Shown piece by piece: positions 12,911 through 25,115 of a stretch of 64,000 bases of DNA. Origin of the DNA: Odiellus spinosus (taxonomy: Eukaryota > Arthropoda > Arachnida > Opiliones > Phalangiidae); the NCBI GenBank assembly GCA_963920705.1, contig OY987232.1, positions 19,470,442-19,534,441 of the forward strand. The letters are read 5' to 3'. A program made the position numbers and the translations under genes. The number at the start of each line of letters is the position of its first letter. Position 1 is the stretch's first letter. The notes under the pieces were generated by a model. It saw only the letters and a list, made by a program, of their open reading frames with translations. It searched no databases and was not told the origin of the DNA.

Positions 12911-15900
12911 TTAAACATTTTTTAAAATAATATTTTTCGATATTTGACACGAAATTCGTCGATTTCTTCTACGTGTGTTGATGAATTTTGCCCGATTTTC
13001 ATTTTTTATTGACTTTGATTTTGTTTTCGTCCAACGTGATCTTGATTTTGTAAAATGTTTTACTACGTGAAATTTCGCGTGCCACATACCAATCAATATT
13101 TCAACAATTACGGTGAACAAGGCTAAAACGTAACCAGAACCCAATACTAGAAAGATTACAATTACGTCACCCAATGAAACTGAATTAAATAAATCTTGAG
13201 GCGGTGGTTCCCACATTTTCCAAGAAAAATGCGTATCTTGTTCCGTTAACATTATTTGAAATACGTCGCAATCGAAAAGCATGACGTTTCTGGGAAAGAT
13301 AATTAAATTAACGATAATTAATTAAATTCATTAAGTACTTTTACGTGAAAGACCGCGCGAGACCTTATCACTGGCGCGAGAATTAACTGTAGGCTCTATA
13401 AAGTATCGAAATCACGTGACCATAATGATGACGTAGATTGCGGGGAATTTTTATTTTATAAATTTCGAAAATAGCCTGATATATTTTTTAACGTTATGGG
13501 TCGGTTTTATAATTATTTTCTTCCACACTTCGTTAGATAACATTTATATTTAACCATTAAAATTTTAAATATGATTTAAATATAATAACTTTCGTTAATA
13601 ATCAAAATATTCGTTAGAAATACTCTCAAATAATTTTACTCAATTTCAATTGGAGTTCATGAAAGTCTGTGATGTTGAGATACATCTAGACATATCTTAC
13701 CCTCTATAAATTGATTCCAGTAGCTCCTGAGATTGATTCTTCCTAATTAGGTTAACCATTACTGAATTTATAATGGGTTGTTTGCTGACGTATAAGTTAG
13801 TATCTCGTCTGTCGTCCAAAATTATATTGGCTATGATTTTAATAGCCTGATCAAATACTAGCCAAACTTGCGTTCTGTCGAATAATTTCTCGAAAAACTC
13901 TTCGTCTAATAATTCCACCAGGCTATCGTAAACCACCAGGCGAAAGCTTTCATGAAGGGATTGATATTCAATCTAAATAAGTGTTTAAAATTAGATCAAA
14001 AACGTATTGGTTAAAATGATAAAGAATCCATAAAAAAAAAAAATACTTTATAGGTTGCAATTTAATTTTAAGAAATAAGTCTACCCATAAACGTCGTAAT
14101 ATCAGAAGCCGATGAAACCCTCCTTAGATGTCTATTATTCCCGGGTCTTGTCTACCCCTCTCTGTATGGGTTATTCTCAAAAGGCGCGATTCGTACGCCT
14201 CCTAACGGTAGATATTTTCGGAGCGGGAGTTCGTCGAGCGAATATCTCTAGCAGCCTCGGAGTTCGTCAAAAAACGTCGTCGTTTGTGGAGAGAGAGAAT
14301 TTCCAATTTTCCGTAGACAGGGGGGGATGAAGTAGGACCCCTTCTAACTCGTAAAATTGGGAATTTTACCCATACAGAGAGGAGCGCTATATGGAACATT
14401 AGAGTAGTAGACTTCAAATGAGGGTTTCATCGGCTTCAGGTAATATTAAATAATATTTGCATTTCCTTGGTACCTTATTGTGGATAAATTCTTTCGAAGC
14501 CGTGCCTTCAATGTATCCCAATGCAGGATCTTCATGATGACGAATGAAGTCCTCAAAAGTGTCAATCGTCTCGTACTCTATAGCTGTCAGATCCGATTGC
14601 ATATTGCAAGCTAAATACATGTTAAATATTTGAACTCCTAGCAGCCAACCACCGAATAACAAACGGGCTGAAAGTATCTTTGGAATGTTTGGTACACCTA
14701 AAAAAAATTAAAAAGGAATTTTGGTGTTTAAATTAATTTATAATTAAAATTTGAATTTTAGTAAATATAAAATCCGACCAATCATATTATATCAGCCTTT
14801 AACAGACTTTGTAATGTGTTAAAATTAAAATAATAGGCCGATATTTGATGACAAAGGTCTTAGGCATCAAATATCGACCAATCTGAAATAATATGATTGG
14901 TCTGATTTACTAAAATTCAAATTTTACATACAAATTAATTTAAACAACAAAAATTGGTCTAAAAAACTAATACTGTAGTTGGTATTATAAATCGACCCAA
15001 GCTTGAAAAAAGGCAACATTTTCCGTAGAAACTGGTACTATTTAACGGCTCTTTTTGATGGTTTCAAGGTTGGCACAAATATAGATAATCCTATACTTCG
15101 ACCCAACCTTGAAAAAAGGCAACATCTTCGATAGAAATAGGAGCTTTTTAACGTCTATTTTTGCTGGTTCCAAGATTATTTTATAATACCAGCTATTAGT
15201 TTAATCAAGGAGGATCAGAGAAGGAGAGGAAATGTGGGGCTGCGTTGAGTTAGAGAGAGAAGAGCCAACCTCCCACTCGGGTGGAAAGGGGGGATAGGAA
15301 ATTCTCGAGGTAAACTGTTGTCACGTGGTCGCTAGCTAGCGCGTCTCATAAAGGATTCGTTTTACCCACGCGACAACATTTTACCACGAAACGTCTCTAC
15401 CCCCGTTCTCCCAGAGTGGGAGTTTAGGCCGACGCAGTAGGAACCGCGCCGTCCCCACATTTCCTCTCCTTCTCTGATCCTCCTTGGTTTAATAAAACAG
15501 TTTTTTCAGCTTCTAAACATAAAATACATTTTACACGAACCTTTAAGAATAAAACTTCGACAAAAAGCGGAAATGTTGCATACGAAGATTGTCATTATTT
15601 TAAATCTTTTCCCACGGCTCTTACGTTTCGATTTTGACTTCGAGAAGATTGGTAGATGACAGTAATTTATGACCAATAATAACAACGATACTAATAATAA
15701 ATGCGCGAGAGTTACCAATTGAAACTGAAATTAAATGTAGATTTATTAGAACGACATTTGACCTTTGACATTTGCCTTTATTTCGGTGTTGGGAGGCGAA
15801 GACAATATAATTAAGCGCGGCTCGCCTAAATCATATCTCTCTCTCTCTGGACTTAAAATATCGAGACGGAAGAGTCCAAATTACTCTAGCAGGACAGGGG

Positions 15901-17715
15901 TGATGACTTTTTTGTCTATTTTTAAGCGATTGGATATGAAACAAAACTGTAGGGGGACCTTTACTGATAGCATTATTGGTTACTTTTATAGTTATAAAGT
16001 CATAGACTTCTGATTATACGAATTCCTGCCTTGTATATGAAATAAATAGAGCACTTTCAAGCAATGATAACTTTGTATTAGTTACATTACGTATTTGTAT
16101 ATCTACCACGTTTTTTCCCACCTGTTTTCCAATTTTGAATAGAGATAAATGACTTTTGACAAATGGTTTTGGATTAGCCGAAAACATCGAAGCTTGATAA
16201 ATTCCAGATGCCGATCCTCCGTGACTATGCCATACTGAAATTAATTTTTCCAACGGAACAGGTGGCATATACATATCCTATAGATTTAATACAAAATAAT
16301 CTGGTTGAAACCGGAATAATTCAGAAGCCGCGTTCATACTTGGCCTTGGATTTCAAACCGTATCTACGTCTTATTATTTATTTTCCTTTTAATTAAGTAA
16401 TACACGTACCACGTCTAAGGTTATATTTCCTTCTTGGGCAAATGGGTCTGGAATTGGTAACAGCTCAACGCTGAAAAAAAAAAAAAAAATTATAAATTTT
16501 TTTAATATTCGAATGAAAATAGTCCAACCTAAAATATTTAAATTATTTTACGGTATTTTTATAAACGCCTCCATGTATGATCGATATTCTTCGTATAATT
16601 TCGCCACCACTGGGACAGAGTCCGAGTTCTACCATCAATTATTATTGGTCAATAATGCAATATTTAATTGGTCAACAATGCAATATTTAATTGGTCTACT
16701 TTTTAATAATTCATTGATTAGCAATGCGGTAATTAATCAATAATGTTGTAGTTAATTAGTCATTAATGCATTAATTAATTGGTCATTAATGTATTAATTA
16801 ATTGGTCATTAATGTATTAATTAATTAGTAATTAATGCATTAATTAATTGGCCAAATATGAAATTATTAATCGATCCGTGATACATCAATTAGCCAACAA
16901 TATATGAATAATTAAAAAGTAACAGCGCTATACTGAATTCATTACAATTCCATAGCTATTAATTGGCTAAAAAAGCAATAATTACTAAGTTGTCAACAAT
17001 TCAATATCTAATTAGTCGGCAATACTTGTCTAATTAGTCTAATATACTTGTTAGTCTACAATACAATAATTAATTAGCTTACAATACTCTATTTAATTAG
17101 CTTACAATACTCTATTTAATTAGCTTACAATACTCTATTTAATTAGCTTACAGTACTCTAATTAATTAGCTTACAATACTCTATTTAATTAGCTTACAAT
17201 ACTCTATTTAATTAGCTTACAGTACTCTAATTAATTAGCTTACAATACTCTATTTAATTACCTTACAATACTCTATTTAATTAGCTTACAATACTCTATT
17301 TAATTAGCTTACAATACTCTATTTAATTAGCCTACAATACTATTATATTTAATTAGCCTACAATACTATTATATTTAATTAACCTACAATACTATTATAC
17401 TTAATTAATGTACAATACTATTATATTTAATTAGTCTACAATACTAAACAATTTATTAGTCAACAATGCAACGATTAATTAGTCAATTATTCAACTATTA
17501 ATTAGTCAACAATTCAGTAAATAACTACTCAACAAATATGCAAAAATTAGTCAACAAATGTGCAATAATTAATTAGTCAACAATATACAAAATAAATTAA
17601 TTACTCACTAATGATATAATAATAATAATCATTAATTAAAATATTCAAAATACACTTCTACGTAATATAGAATGAAAGTTTTACTTACCTCTAAGAATCC
17701 AAGTTTTACAATCAT
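12911..17715 (-). CDS. Divergent ionotropic receptor, A-type (A1)
   Basis: Predicted ligand-gated cation channel subunit, 459 residues. Exons: 17,689-17,715; 16,552-16,628; 16,410-16,470; 16,122-16,277; 15,541-15,724; 14,474-14,697; 13,701-13,972; 12,911-13,289. All joins use GT/AG and keep frame. Residues 1-105 form ligand-binding lobe S1. M1 follows (LLLVSLLLLVINY), then a pore-loop segment, M3 near GGWLLGVQIFNMYLACNM, S2 (residues about 190-335, with DRTQVWLVFD) and M4 near IVIFLVLGSGYVLALFTVIV. After M4 comes an unusually long, basic cytoplasmic tail of about 50 residues. The start MIVKLGFLE matches the start of A3-A5; an in-frame TAA lies between the nearest upstream acceptor and this ATG, so no signal peptide is encoded. 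Intron 1 is a minisatellite, intron 5 carries a MITE-3 and an R5 copy, intron 6 a MITE-1 copy. Ligand unknown. Confidence 0.8.
13300..13640 (-). mobile_element. R4 copy in A1 intron 7
   Basis: Inverted R4 copy filling most of the intron between A1 exons 8 and 7. It shares the segment around CCATAATGATGACGTAG with the copies at 33,840 and 63,790. Confidence 0.7.
14103..14439. mobile_element. MITE-1 in A1 intron 6
   Basis: 337 bp, ends CAGAAGCCGATGAAACCC and its inverse, flanked by the exact 7-bp duplication GTAATAT (14,096-14,102 and 14,440-14,446). It lies 34 bp downstream of the A1 exon 6 donor. Both strands carry short open frames, an artefact of the palindromic ends. Confidence 0.93.
14720..14960. 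mobile_element. R5 fold-back element in A1 intron 5
   Basis: Two inverted arms containing CCAATCATATTAT and its complement, around a centre near 14,850. The same family is at 18,470, 22,435, 27,100, 36,770, 57,605 and 58,625. From 14,990 to 15,170 two diverged copies of a segment containing CGACCCAACCTTGAAAAAAGGC-like sequence form a short direct repeat. Confidence 0.6.
15206..15486. mobile_element. MITE-3 in A1 intron 5
   Basis: 281 bp with inverted ends starting CAAGGAGGATCAGAGAAGG, flanked by the exact 7-bp duplication GTTTAAT (15,199-15,205 and 15,487-15,493). The interior is G+C-rich. The second copy is at 21,648. Confidence 0.93.
15800..16015 (+). mobile_element. R2 copy in A1 intron 4
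   Basis: Near-complete R2 copy lying between A1 exons 5 and 4; the core GATGACTTTTTTGTCTATTT is at about 15,901. It matches 61,575-61,750. Confidence 0.65.
16632..17610. repeat. Minisatellite TR4 filling A1 intron 1
   Basis: Around 40 copies of a 23-25 bp unit, best preserved as TAGCTTACAATACTCTATTT. They start almost at the exon 2 acceptor (16,629) and occupy nearly the whole 1,060-bp intron. Divergent at both ends. Confidence 0.92.
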
Positions 17716-20223
17716 ATGAAATATCAAAATTTAAAATCCAGTCTGTAATAAATCCACAATACGTTTTTGAATAATAATTTTTTTATATTTATTGTTCCAA
17801 TAATAACTTTAATAAATATTATTATTGAAACGTATATGATAAAGATATCATCCAAATTAGAATGCCACTTCAGCTCGAGTTCTAATCTATTTCAAAAACA
17901 ACTTTACGTAACACAGCGTTCGTATTCGATCGTGGCTTTGCTTTCTAGCTACCACTACCTTTTTTTTTACATTGCGTGATAATTAACTGACCGCCAAAAA
18001 GCAAAACAAATGAAACTCTTATTTAAATATAACTGTTTATGAAAAATCAAAGTAAGACGCGTTCGCGTTAGAGTCTGAGTCTTAGAAGCTTTAAAATGAA
18101 AATTTCAATAGTTTTTTTTCCGATAACTGACACTGTTTATTTCTGAAACGTAATTAAAAATAATTAAATTAATTCCAAAGATAGTTTAATTAATCTGGAT
18201 TAAGTACATTTTACGAAGAAGTTCCCGCGAAAGTCACCTTATCACTGGTGCGAACACGATTTAATTATTATATTATTATGTACCTTTTTGATAACTTCTA
18301 TTTGAAAAGATTTGATAATGCAGCCAAAGTTAAGGCGGATTAATACACCATTCTAAATCTCGTAGTAAATGAGTTGACCTGGTTATCTATCGTTGAACGA
18401 GAGTATGTAATATATAATAATTATATTCATAGTTAAACGGGAACTTGAAGCTAAAAATAGCTTTTTTTTAATTTATTTTCGAAATCACCGTGTTCTAAAA
18501 CGTATGCCAGAATTTTAAAATAATTTTTAGACATGTTTTTGGTGTTTAAAATTTGAATAAAAATATAAATTCGGACCAATCATATTATTTCAAACCTTAG
18601 GCATTAAATTTTAATGTTAATGTCATTATCTTTAATTAAGTTCCAGAAATAACTAACGTTATATATCGGTTAAAAATTAATTATTTTCATTTTGAAGTTT
18701 ATTAATAATTTATTAACCGGCAAATAGATATAAATTTAATATATGGGGTTTTAATTAAATTAATTTTATTTACCATTTAGATTTGTATCTTGATTTATAT
18801 TTAATCCAAGACGATTAGTGGCCTGACTACATTTCTAAACTTAATACAGATAGTTAATTATAGTTAATTATTTTACAATCTATTATAACATTCGTATAAT
18901 TCATTAAAACAACTTCTTAATTAAAATTAATTATCAAATTATTCAAATAATATAATTTATGACCATAGTCTCTATTGTTGCTGTTCAACTGTTCATTGTT
19001 TAGAGTCAAACTTCGTACTAAAAATTCCCAATTTTTGTTTGGTAAAAATTTATATTTTGCAACAGAATCTAAGCTATACTTAGAAGTTATATCAGTAAAT
19101 TTGTTTGGGAAAAAACACCATATGCTAATAATAATAATTCGCGTGCATGCGTTTTGGTAACACGCTTGAAATTTAACTTTTCACGTGATGTATAAATATA
19201 TTATGTTGTTCAATATCTGGAAAAATCTTTAAATCTTTGAAATAATTAGTCATTTTAATAGATTCTTCATATGAGGCGTAATTAATCGAGATTTAATTAG
19301 ATTTAACCGAGCCTTATCAGTTCAATTAACATTGATTAAATCTGATTAAAGATTAATTAATTAATTATGCCTCGTTTGACGCTTGAAATTAAAACTTGTG
19401 TTTTTGAAATTTCAGGGTAAATTTGAGCCAATCATATTATTTCTATCTTCAATAATAACTCTATTCCAATTTTCTTTAAAATATTTATTATGCTAATTAT
19501 AATAACTTTGGCGCGTTTTTAATTTTTCGAAATGTTTGGTTTATTTTCAGCGAAATTAATATGGCGGCCGTTTACGCGCGCGTTCGTTAATTGTGAAATT
19601 AAAACCGTGTTAATTGAAGTTTAAAGCGCGGTTTGTCATTTTGGAGTTGGGGACTTCAATAGTTATTAAGCCAATTTTCGGGGAAATAATAATTTTAAAT
19701 CAAAATGCTTTGGTTTGAAACAACAAATTATGTTTTACAATGTCGATTATTCGATGCAAAGCATCAATTGTTCTGATTTCGACTCGGGAATAGGGTCATA
19801 AGATATTTATTACAAACACTTAAAAACTTACATAAAATTTTCCCATCTTTTGAAAATTTCCAACGTAAAGATTCAAATATTACTTAATTTCTCTTAATTA
19901 CAATGTCGTCTATTCAATTAAAACCGGATTAATTTCGGCTTCCTTCATATTCTAATCTCTCCACCAATTTACCCAAGACCCACTTTGAAAATTGTCCCTT
20001 GAAATTTGATTTTTATATCGAAATTAATATTAATTTCGTTTATATAATTACAACGTGTTCTGATTTGGGGTCAAAGGGTAAACCTTAAAGTGCCTTAGAC
20101 TACGATTATAAATTTTAGAACTAATGCTCGATGTGCGATAGATTATCTCGTTATTTCGTACATATTCTGTGCTGTAATGTTTTAAGTTTAACAAATATTA
20201 AGTGTGATCTGAGTCGCGAAACA
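17716..20223. other. Intergenic region A1-A2
   Basis: Between the A1 start and the A2 stop. It contains an R4 remnant (about 18,170-18,260), an R5 copy (about 18,470-18,605) and an R5 fragment near 19,420. I see no exon with receptor similarity on either strand. Confidence 0.6.
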
Positions 20224-23200
20224 TCAGCGACTCTCCATCTTTGGAGGGTATTTGATTTCGATAATGAGTGCGATGGTAGAACAGAGATATCCCAATAGGA
20301 GTCCGTACGAGATGACTTTAATAGCCGACATATTCAGAGGTTTCAAGGGAATCGGATCCACCATGAAACATTCTCTGTATACCCAATAATCGAACGTCAA
20401 CGCGCGTGTAGTGATCGTTGCTTCAAAAAGAGCCTGAATACTGAAATTTTAAGGAATTCAACTTGTTTTCGTGAATAGAAAAAAATAGGCTTAGCTGCTC
20501 CGAATTCTACTTACGTCCATTTGAAGAGCTTGGCTTTTCTTGGATCCAAATCTTTCCTCATTGGTAGAGCGAATTGGGCTCGATAAGAACTTTCACCTGA
20601 AATGTGAATCCCTTTATATATACCACACTGGAAAAGACTCGGCAATATGGCTTTCAAGCCGTCTTCAAATTGGAAATAAATCATTTCGCCACGAATCACT
20701 CTCTTATTAGTTCCTTCTGGGTCGATATCAGCCAGGTCTATGGCGGTATTAAAACGAACGATTCGTTCCTGAATTTGACGCGTGACATCGTTAGCAGATC
20801 TCTGGGAAGAATAGACTTGCATAAATTATGTTAATAGTCCTGGTCGATTTCCAAAACCGGAAGTCTAGAGAATTTCGCGAAAATTTTGGCGGGGAAAACT
20901 TTTTGTCACGTGATCGTCCGCCATCTTTTTGTAGCGTGAAAATAGCTACAGACTAACCAAGGCCTCCTATACTTTATCATATAGGAAGCGTTGGACTAAC
21001 AACTTGAATTTGGTTTGTGGGAAATAAAATTAGAAATAGTCTGGCAGCCTGTTACTACAAAAAGATGGCGGCGCGGCTATGAGACAAGGGCCCATTTCCG
21101 GCAAATTGACCAGGACTATTGGACCAATCAATTAGGAATCAGACCTGAAAAATCTTCGCAATTTCAGTTTCCTTGTATATTTGTATCAACAAGTGCGGGT
21201 ATTTTAAAATGTCCTCCATTTTCTCGATGTAAATTGGTTTGGGTGGTAAGGTCAGTTTAGTCAGGAGACCACCCGTGAATCCGACATTAAGTAGGAAACA
21301 ACCGACAATCCAACAAAGCACCGCGAATCGCAAATGAGCGTGTTTCGATGGTGGCAATTCTACGCCTGAAATATTTTTTAAAGTCAAGGATGGTAATGGC
21401 CCCTGTGGTCTGGATTTATACCTTGATTAAGCGGAATTTTGCAGACGTCGAAAAAAATTCCAATTAGACCATTTCTAGAAGATTCGAAGTTCCGATTCTC
21501 GGGATATGTTGAGAGAAGTATTTTAGCGTAGACAAAAAATCCGGCGAACAAGAACAATGACATTCCCCAAGCGAGCCATACCTGTAATAAAGGAAGGACC
21601 TGTACCTACTTGTCTAAATATTCTCGGTACATTGGAGTAAATCATACCAAAAAGGATCAGATAAGGAGAGGAAAAAAGGGGCTGCGTTGAGTTAGAGAGA
21701 GAAGAGCCAACCTCCCACTCGGGTGGAAAGGGGGGATAGGAAATTCTCGAGGTAAACTCTTGTCACGTGGTCACTAGCGTCGTTGGCTACTACGAAGCTG
21801 ATAAAGGATCCGTTTTACCCACGTGACAACATTTTACCATGAAACGTCTCTACCCCCGTTCTCCTAGAGTGGGAGTTTAGGCCGACGCAGTAGGAACCGC
21901 GCCGTCCCCACTTTTCCTCTCCTTATCTGATCCTTCTTGATCATACCCAAGGAGAATAGATGTCCATGAATGCGAAATCCGAGGAATGGAACTTGGCCGT
22001 GCTGGCCTCCGAACTAAGGACTTTTAAATCTATTTCCCACATAATAGGGCTATAATCGAGGTACCGGAAGTCATGGTGATTCAGATCAACCGGTTTCAAC
22101 ATTACATCCGTTTCCTGTTAAGAAATCAGCGTTTTTTTATCGTTAAGTTCCATTAATATTCAAAGTCTGTGCTGGTGTTGATAAATATTGTCTGGCGCAC
22201 CGAGCTTTAATTTTGGTGCAGTTTAGCGCGATTTTAAGCTAATCCCCAACCAATTGCGTGGTTTAAATAGCTTTGTATTACAGATAATCACATAATCTGT
22301 AGGAATATTTTTAACTGGCCATTTATGGAGTCTGAAAACTTAATTAGTTATCACGTTTAAAATATCTAATTAAGTCGTAAATTAAAATATACTCTCTTCA
22401 TTATATTATTAATTCAAAATGAATCTTTCATTACATCCTTAGCGCTGAAATAATATGATTGGTCCGATTTCATATTTACTAAAATTCTAATTTTACTAAG
22501 AAATTAGTTTAAACAACAAAAACGTGTCTAAAAATTATGAAAAAATTCTGAATTTTTTTGACATAAATTCAAAGCCTGTTCTATTTTTAGCTACAAGTTT
22601 CCCTTAAGTAAACAATTTCACTAACATTTCTGATAAGAAGTCCGAATATTCCTGTTCCATTTCCTTCGCCGTAAATCTTCCCGTGATCAATCAATCTATT
22701 ACTTTCCAATTGTCCTTCATAACTGTGGGTTTAAATTAAAATTAAATTTAACCTTTATAATAGTTTAAGGAAAATCTAATCTTACTTCCAGTTAAATTTT
22801 TGTAACACAGCGACGATGATCTCACTCCAATATCCTTCGACCTCCACGGGGTCCAAGTTTAAGTAATAACTGTAAAATGGAGCCTGATAATCCCCACAAA
22901 AATATTGATTACAATTTAAATATGAGTATTAATTAATTCCAAATAGAGCTCGGAATTCGTATAATTTTTATTAATTGGATAAAATCTACTAAATTCTAAT
23001 TAAAAATAGACTATTTTTCATTCGAGTTAACTTATTCCAAGATAAAGTAACAAAAAGGTAATCCATATCCGTTTTTATCCAAAAATGGCCGCCTTATCTT
23101 CGAATATTATCCATCGCGTTATACGCGAGGATAAAAATTGAATTCAAAATTTATTTTCCCTGAAAAATAACGAATAAAAAGATGATTTAAAATCTTATCG

Positions 23201-23496
23201 TTTTATTTCTATTCTTCGAATTAAAAGTCAATTTGAAATATTGTTGCTTATATTTTCGACTAATTCTGGAAACGCCAATGTTTCTTATCCATCGTTATAA
23301 GTTATACGATGGATAAAGAAATATGATATGTTATTTTTTATCTTCGGATAAGTTAACTGGATTGATAAATAGTCTATGTTTTAATCAAACGGATAATATT
23401 TAAATTTAATTGAATAGATATATTCAATTAATAAAAGTTATTACTTACCTGTGTCGCTGCAAATCTGATTTCTCCGACATCATCTGACTCATTCAT
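20224..23496 (-). CDS. Ionotropic receptor, canonical IR type (A2)
   Basis: Predicted 431-residue ligand-gated channel subunit. Exons: 23,449-23,496; 22,786-22,883; 22,626-22,722; 21,947-22,114; 21,422-21,581; 21,145-21,365; 20,515-20,801; 20,224-20,440. S1 starts at residue 10 with IRFAATQAPFYSYY and continues to DYSPIMWEID. M1 is at about 138-160, the pore region at about 175-196 with NQGVELPP (the IR pore motif), M3 at about 203-225, M4 at about 398-422. The glutamate-binding arginine position of S1 is not conserved in place: an Arg is three residues before the DYS motif rather than five. Intron phases equal those of A1 and A3-A5, but the protein belongs to a different subfamily. An upstream coding exon cannot be excluded, because an acceptor-like AG lies nine bases before the ATG. 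Intron 4 carries MITE-3 exactly on the donor; intron 1 carries an R3b copy. Confidence 0.82.
20833..21120. mobile_element. MITE-4 in A2 intron 6
   Basis: 288 bp with inverted ends AATAGTCCTGGTC and inner inverted segments (CCATCTTTTTGTAG and its complement). Without it the intron would be about 55 bp. I could not define a clear target duplication. Confidence 0.75.
21648..21939. mobile_element. MITE-3 inserted at A2 exon 4 splice donor
   Basis: 292 bp, ends CAAAAAGGATCAG and CAAGAAGGATCAG (right end reverse-complemented), flanked by the exact duplication ATCATAC (21,641-21,647 and 21,940-21,946). On the gene strand this heptamer reads GTATGAT and is precisely the first seven bases of A2 intron 4. 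Both flanks therefore carry a copy of the 5' splice site. Close relative of the copy at 15,206. Confidence 0.93.
22435..22620 (-). mobile_element. R5 copy in A2 intron 3
   Basis: One arm of the R5 element, from the GAAATAATATGATTGGTCCG segment to the TAGCTACAAGTTTCCC end. Non-coding. Confidence 0.6.
22945..23440 (+). mobile_element. R3b fold-back element in A2 intron 1
   Basis: Starts GAGCTCGGAATTCGTATAAT and ends before the exon 1 donor at 23,448. The termini are long imperfect inverted repeats. Nearly identical to 4,697-5,215. Confidence 0.75.
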
Positions 23497-24005
23497 GTTC
23501 TTAATCTAAATTATGAACAAGATTTAAGATATTTGAACTTCCAACCAAGAAAGGGAATTTTCTAATCCGTAATCTCTTATTTAGCCACGATATCTCGATT
23601 GAAAATCAAAATTGGGGTCTGTTAATCCGGTCTAAAAACGGATTAGAGTCGTGTGCGAGGTTTTGGAGGATATAGATCGGATTAAACTTCGCTCTTCGAC
23701 GAAAACACGACTCTTATAAGTGTCTAATGATAGTTACTGTTTTGTCGGAAATTTTAGTATTTTTAATAATGTCTTCCTGAAACCCTAAACTTATACTAAA
23801 GGTAGGGTAACACCTGAAATGTTTTTTTGAACAATTTTTTGGATAATAGGCTTAGCGGAGTTTAAAAGAGATCAAAAAGGGTTTCTTCATCACTCCCTTT
23901 CTTTGACCCCCTGACCAAATAATTATTTGTATTGTATAATTTATGGCAGTGGACAAATTGTAGACTATTTTTTCAATATTGTTAGAAAAAGTGGTGATAT
24001 TAATG
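23497..24005. other. Intergenic, no feature seen
   Basis: Upstream flank of A2, presumably containing its promoter. I find no TATA-like element I would defend, no repeat and no exon. Confidence 0.4.
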
Positions 24006-24830
24006 AAATATATATCCATTTAATCGAATTTCAAATGATCGACTAGTGGTTTTGTCCAATTGATCGAATTTCAATTGATCGAAAAGGTGTTTTGTCCAAT
24101 CAATCGAATTTTAAATGATCGACAAGATGTTTATTCAATATTAATCGAATTTCAAATGATCGACTAGTGATTTTGTCCAATTGATCGAATTTCAAATGAC
24201 CGAAAAGGTGTTTTGTCCAATCAATCGAATTTCAAATGATCGAAAAGGTGTTTTGTCCAATCAATCGAATTTCAAATGATCGAAAAGGTGTTTTGTCCAA
24301 TCAATCGAATTTCAAATGATCGAAAAGGTGTTTTGTCCAATCAATCGAATTTCAAATGATCGAAAAGGTGTTTTGTCCAATCAATCGAATTTCAAATGAT
24401 CGACAATTAGAGTAAAGCCCAATTAATTAAGGATATATTTTATCCAATTAATCGAATTTCAAATGATCGACTAGTGGTTTTGTCCAATTGATCGAATTTC
24501 AAATGACCGAAAAGGTGTTTTGTCCAATTGATCGAATTTCAAATGATCGACAAGGTGTTTATCCAATATTAATCGAATTTCAAATGATCGACTAGTGGTT
24601 TTGTCCAATTGATCAACTTTCAAATGATCGAAAAGGTGTTTTGTCCAATCAATCGAATTTCAAATGATCGACAATTAGAGTAAAGCCCAATTAATTAAGG
24701 ATATATTTTATCCAATCAATCGAATTTCAAATGATCGACAATTAGAGTAAAGCCCAATTAATTAAGAATATATTTTATCCAATTGATCGAATTTCAAATG
24801 ATCGACAAGGAGTTTTGTCTCTTTCACCCC
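24005..24830. repeat. Minisatellite TR5, 40-bp unit
   Basis: About 20 copies of a 40-bp unit containing CAATCGAATTTCAAATGATC. A middle block (24,220-24,390) is almost perfectly homogeneous. A variant block with AATTAGAGTAAAGCCC recurs three times. It lies between A2 and A3. Confidence 0.95.
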
Positions 24831-25115
24831 GTCTTTAGAAAAAATGCCAGCTGTTTTTAAGAAACGAGGAATCAAAAGACTGAATAACAAATCGTTTGGT
24901 TTGAAACGACATTATTACAGAAATGATAATGAAACTAGTGTTTTCCATGGAAAATACATTAATTTAACCTCAAAATATAACCATGTTCTTCATAGTATAT
25001 CGATTTTTGCCTTACAAGATTATCACGTTTTATCGATAACTAATTAAATATAATTAATATTTAAAAAATATAATTTTAAAGTCAATCATTTTTAACTTAG
25101 CTAGAAATAATAATT

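Noticed and set aside
14112..14417. Overlapping open frames on both strands around 14,112-14,417, and equivalents at 36,316-36,703 and 62,269-62,496
   Set aside because: All lie within MITE-1 copies; the near-palindromic ends create them. No transposase motifs.
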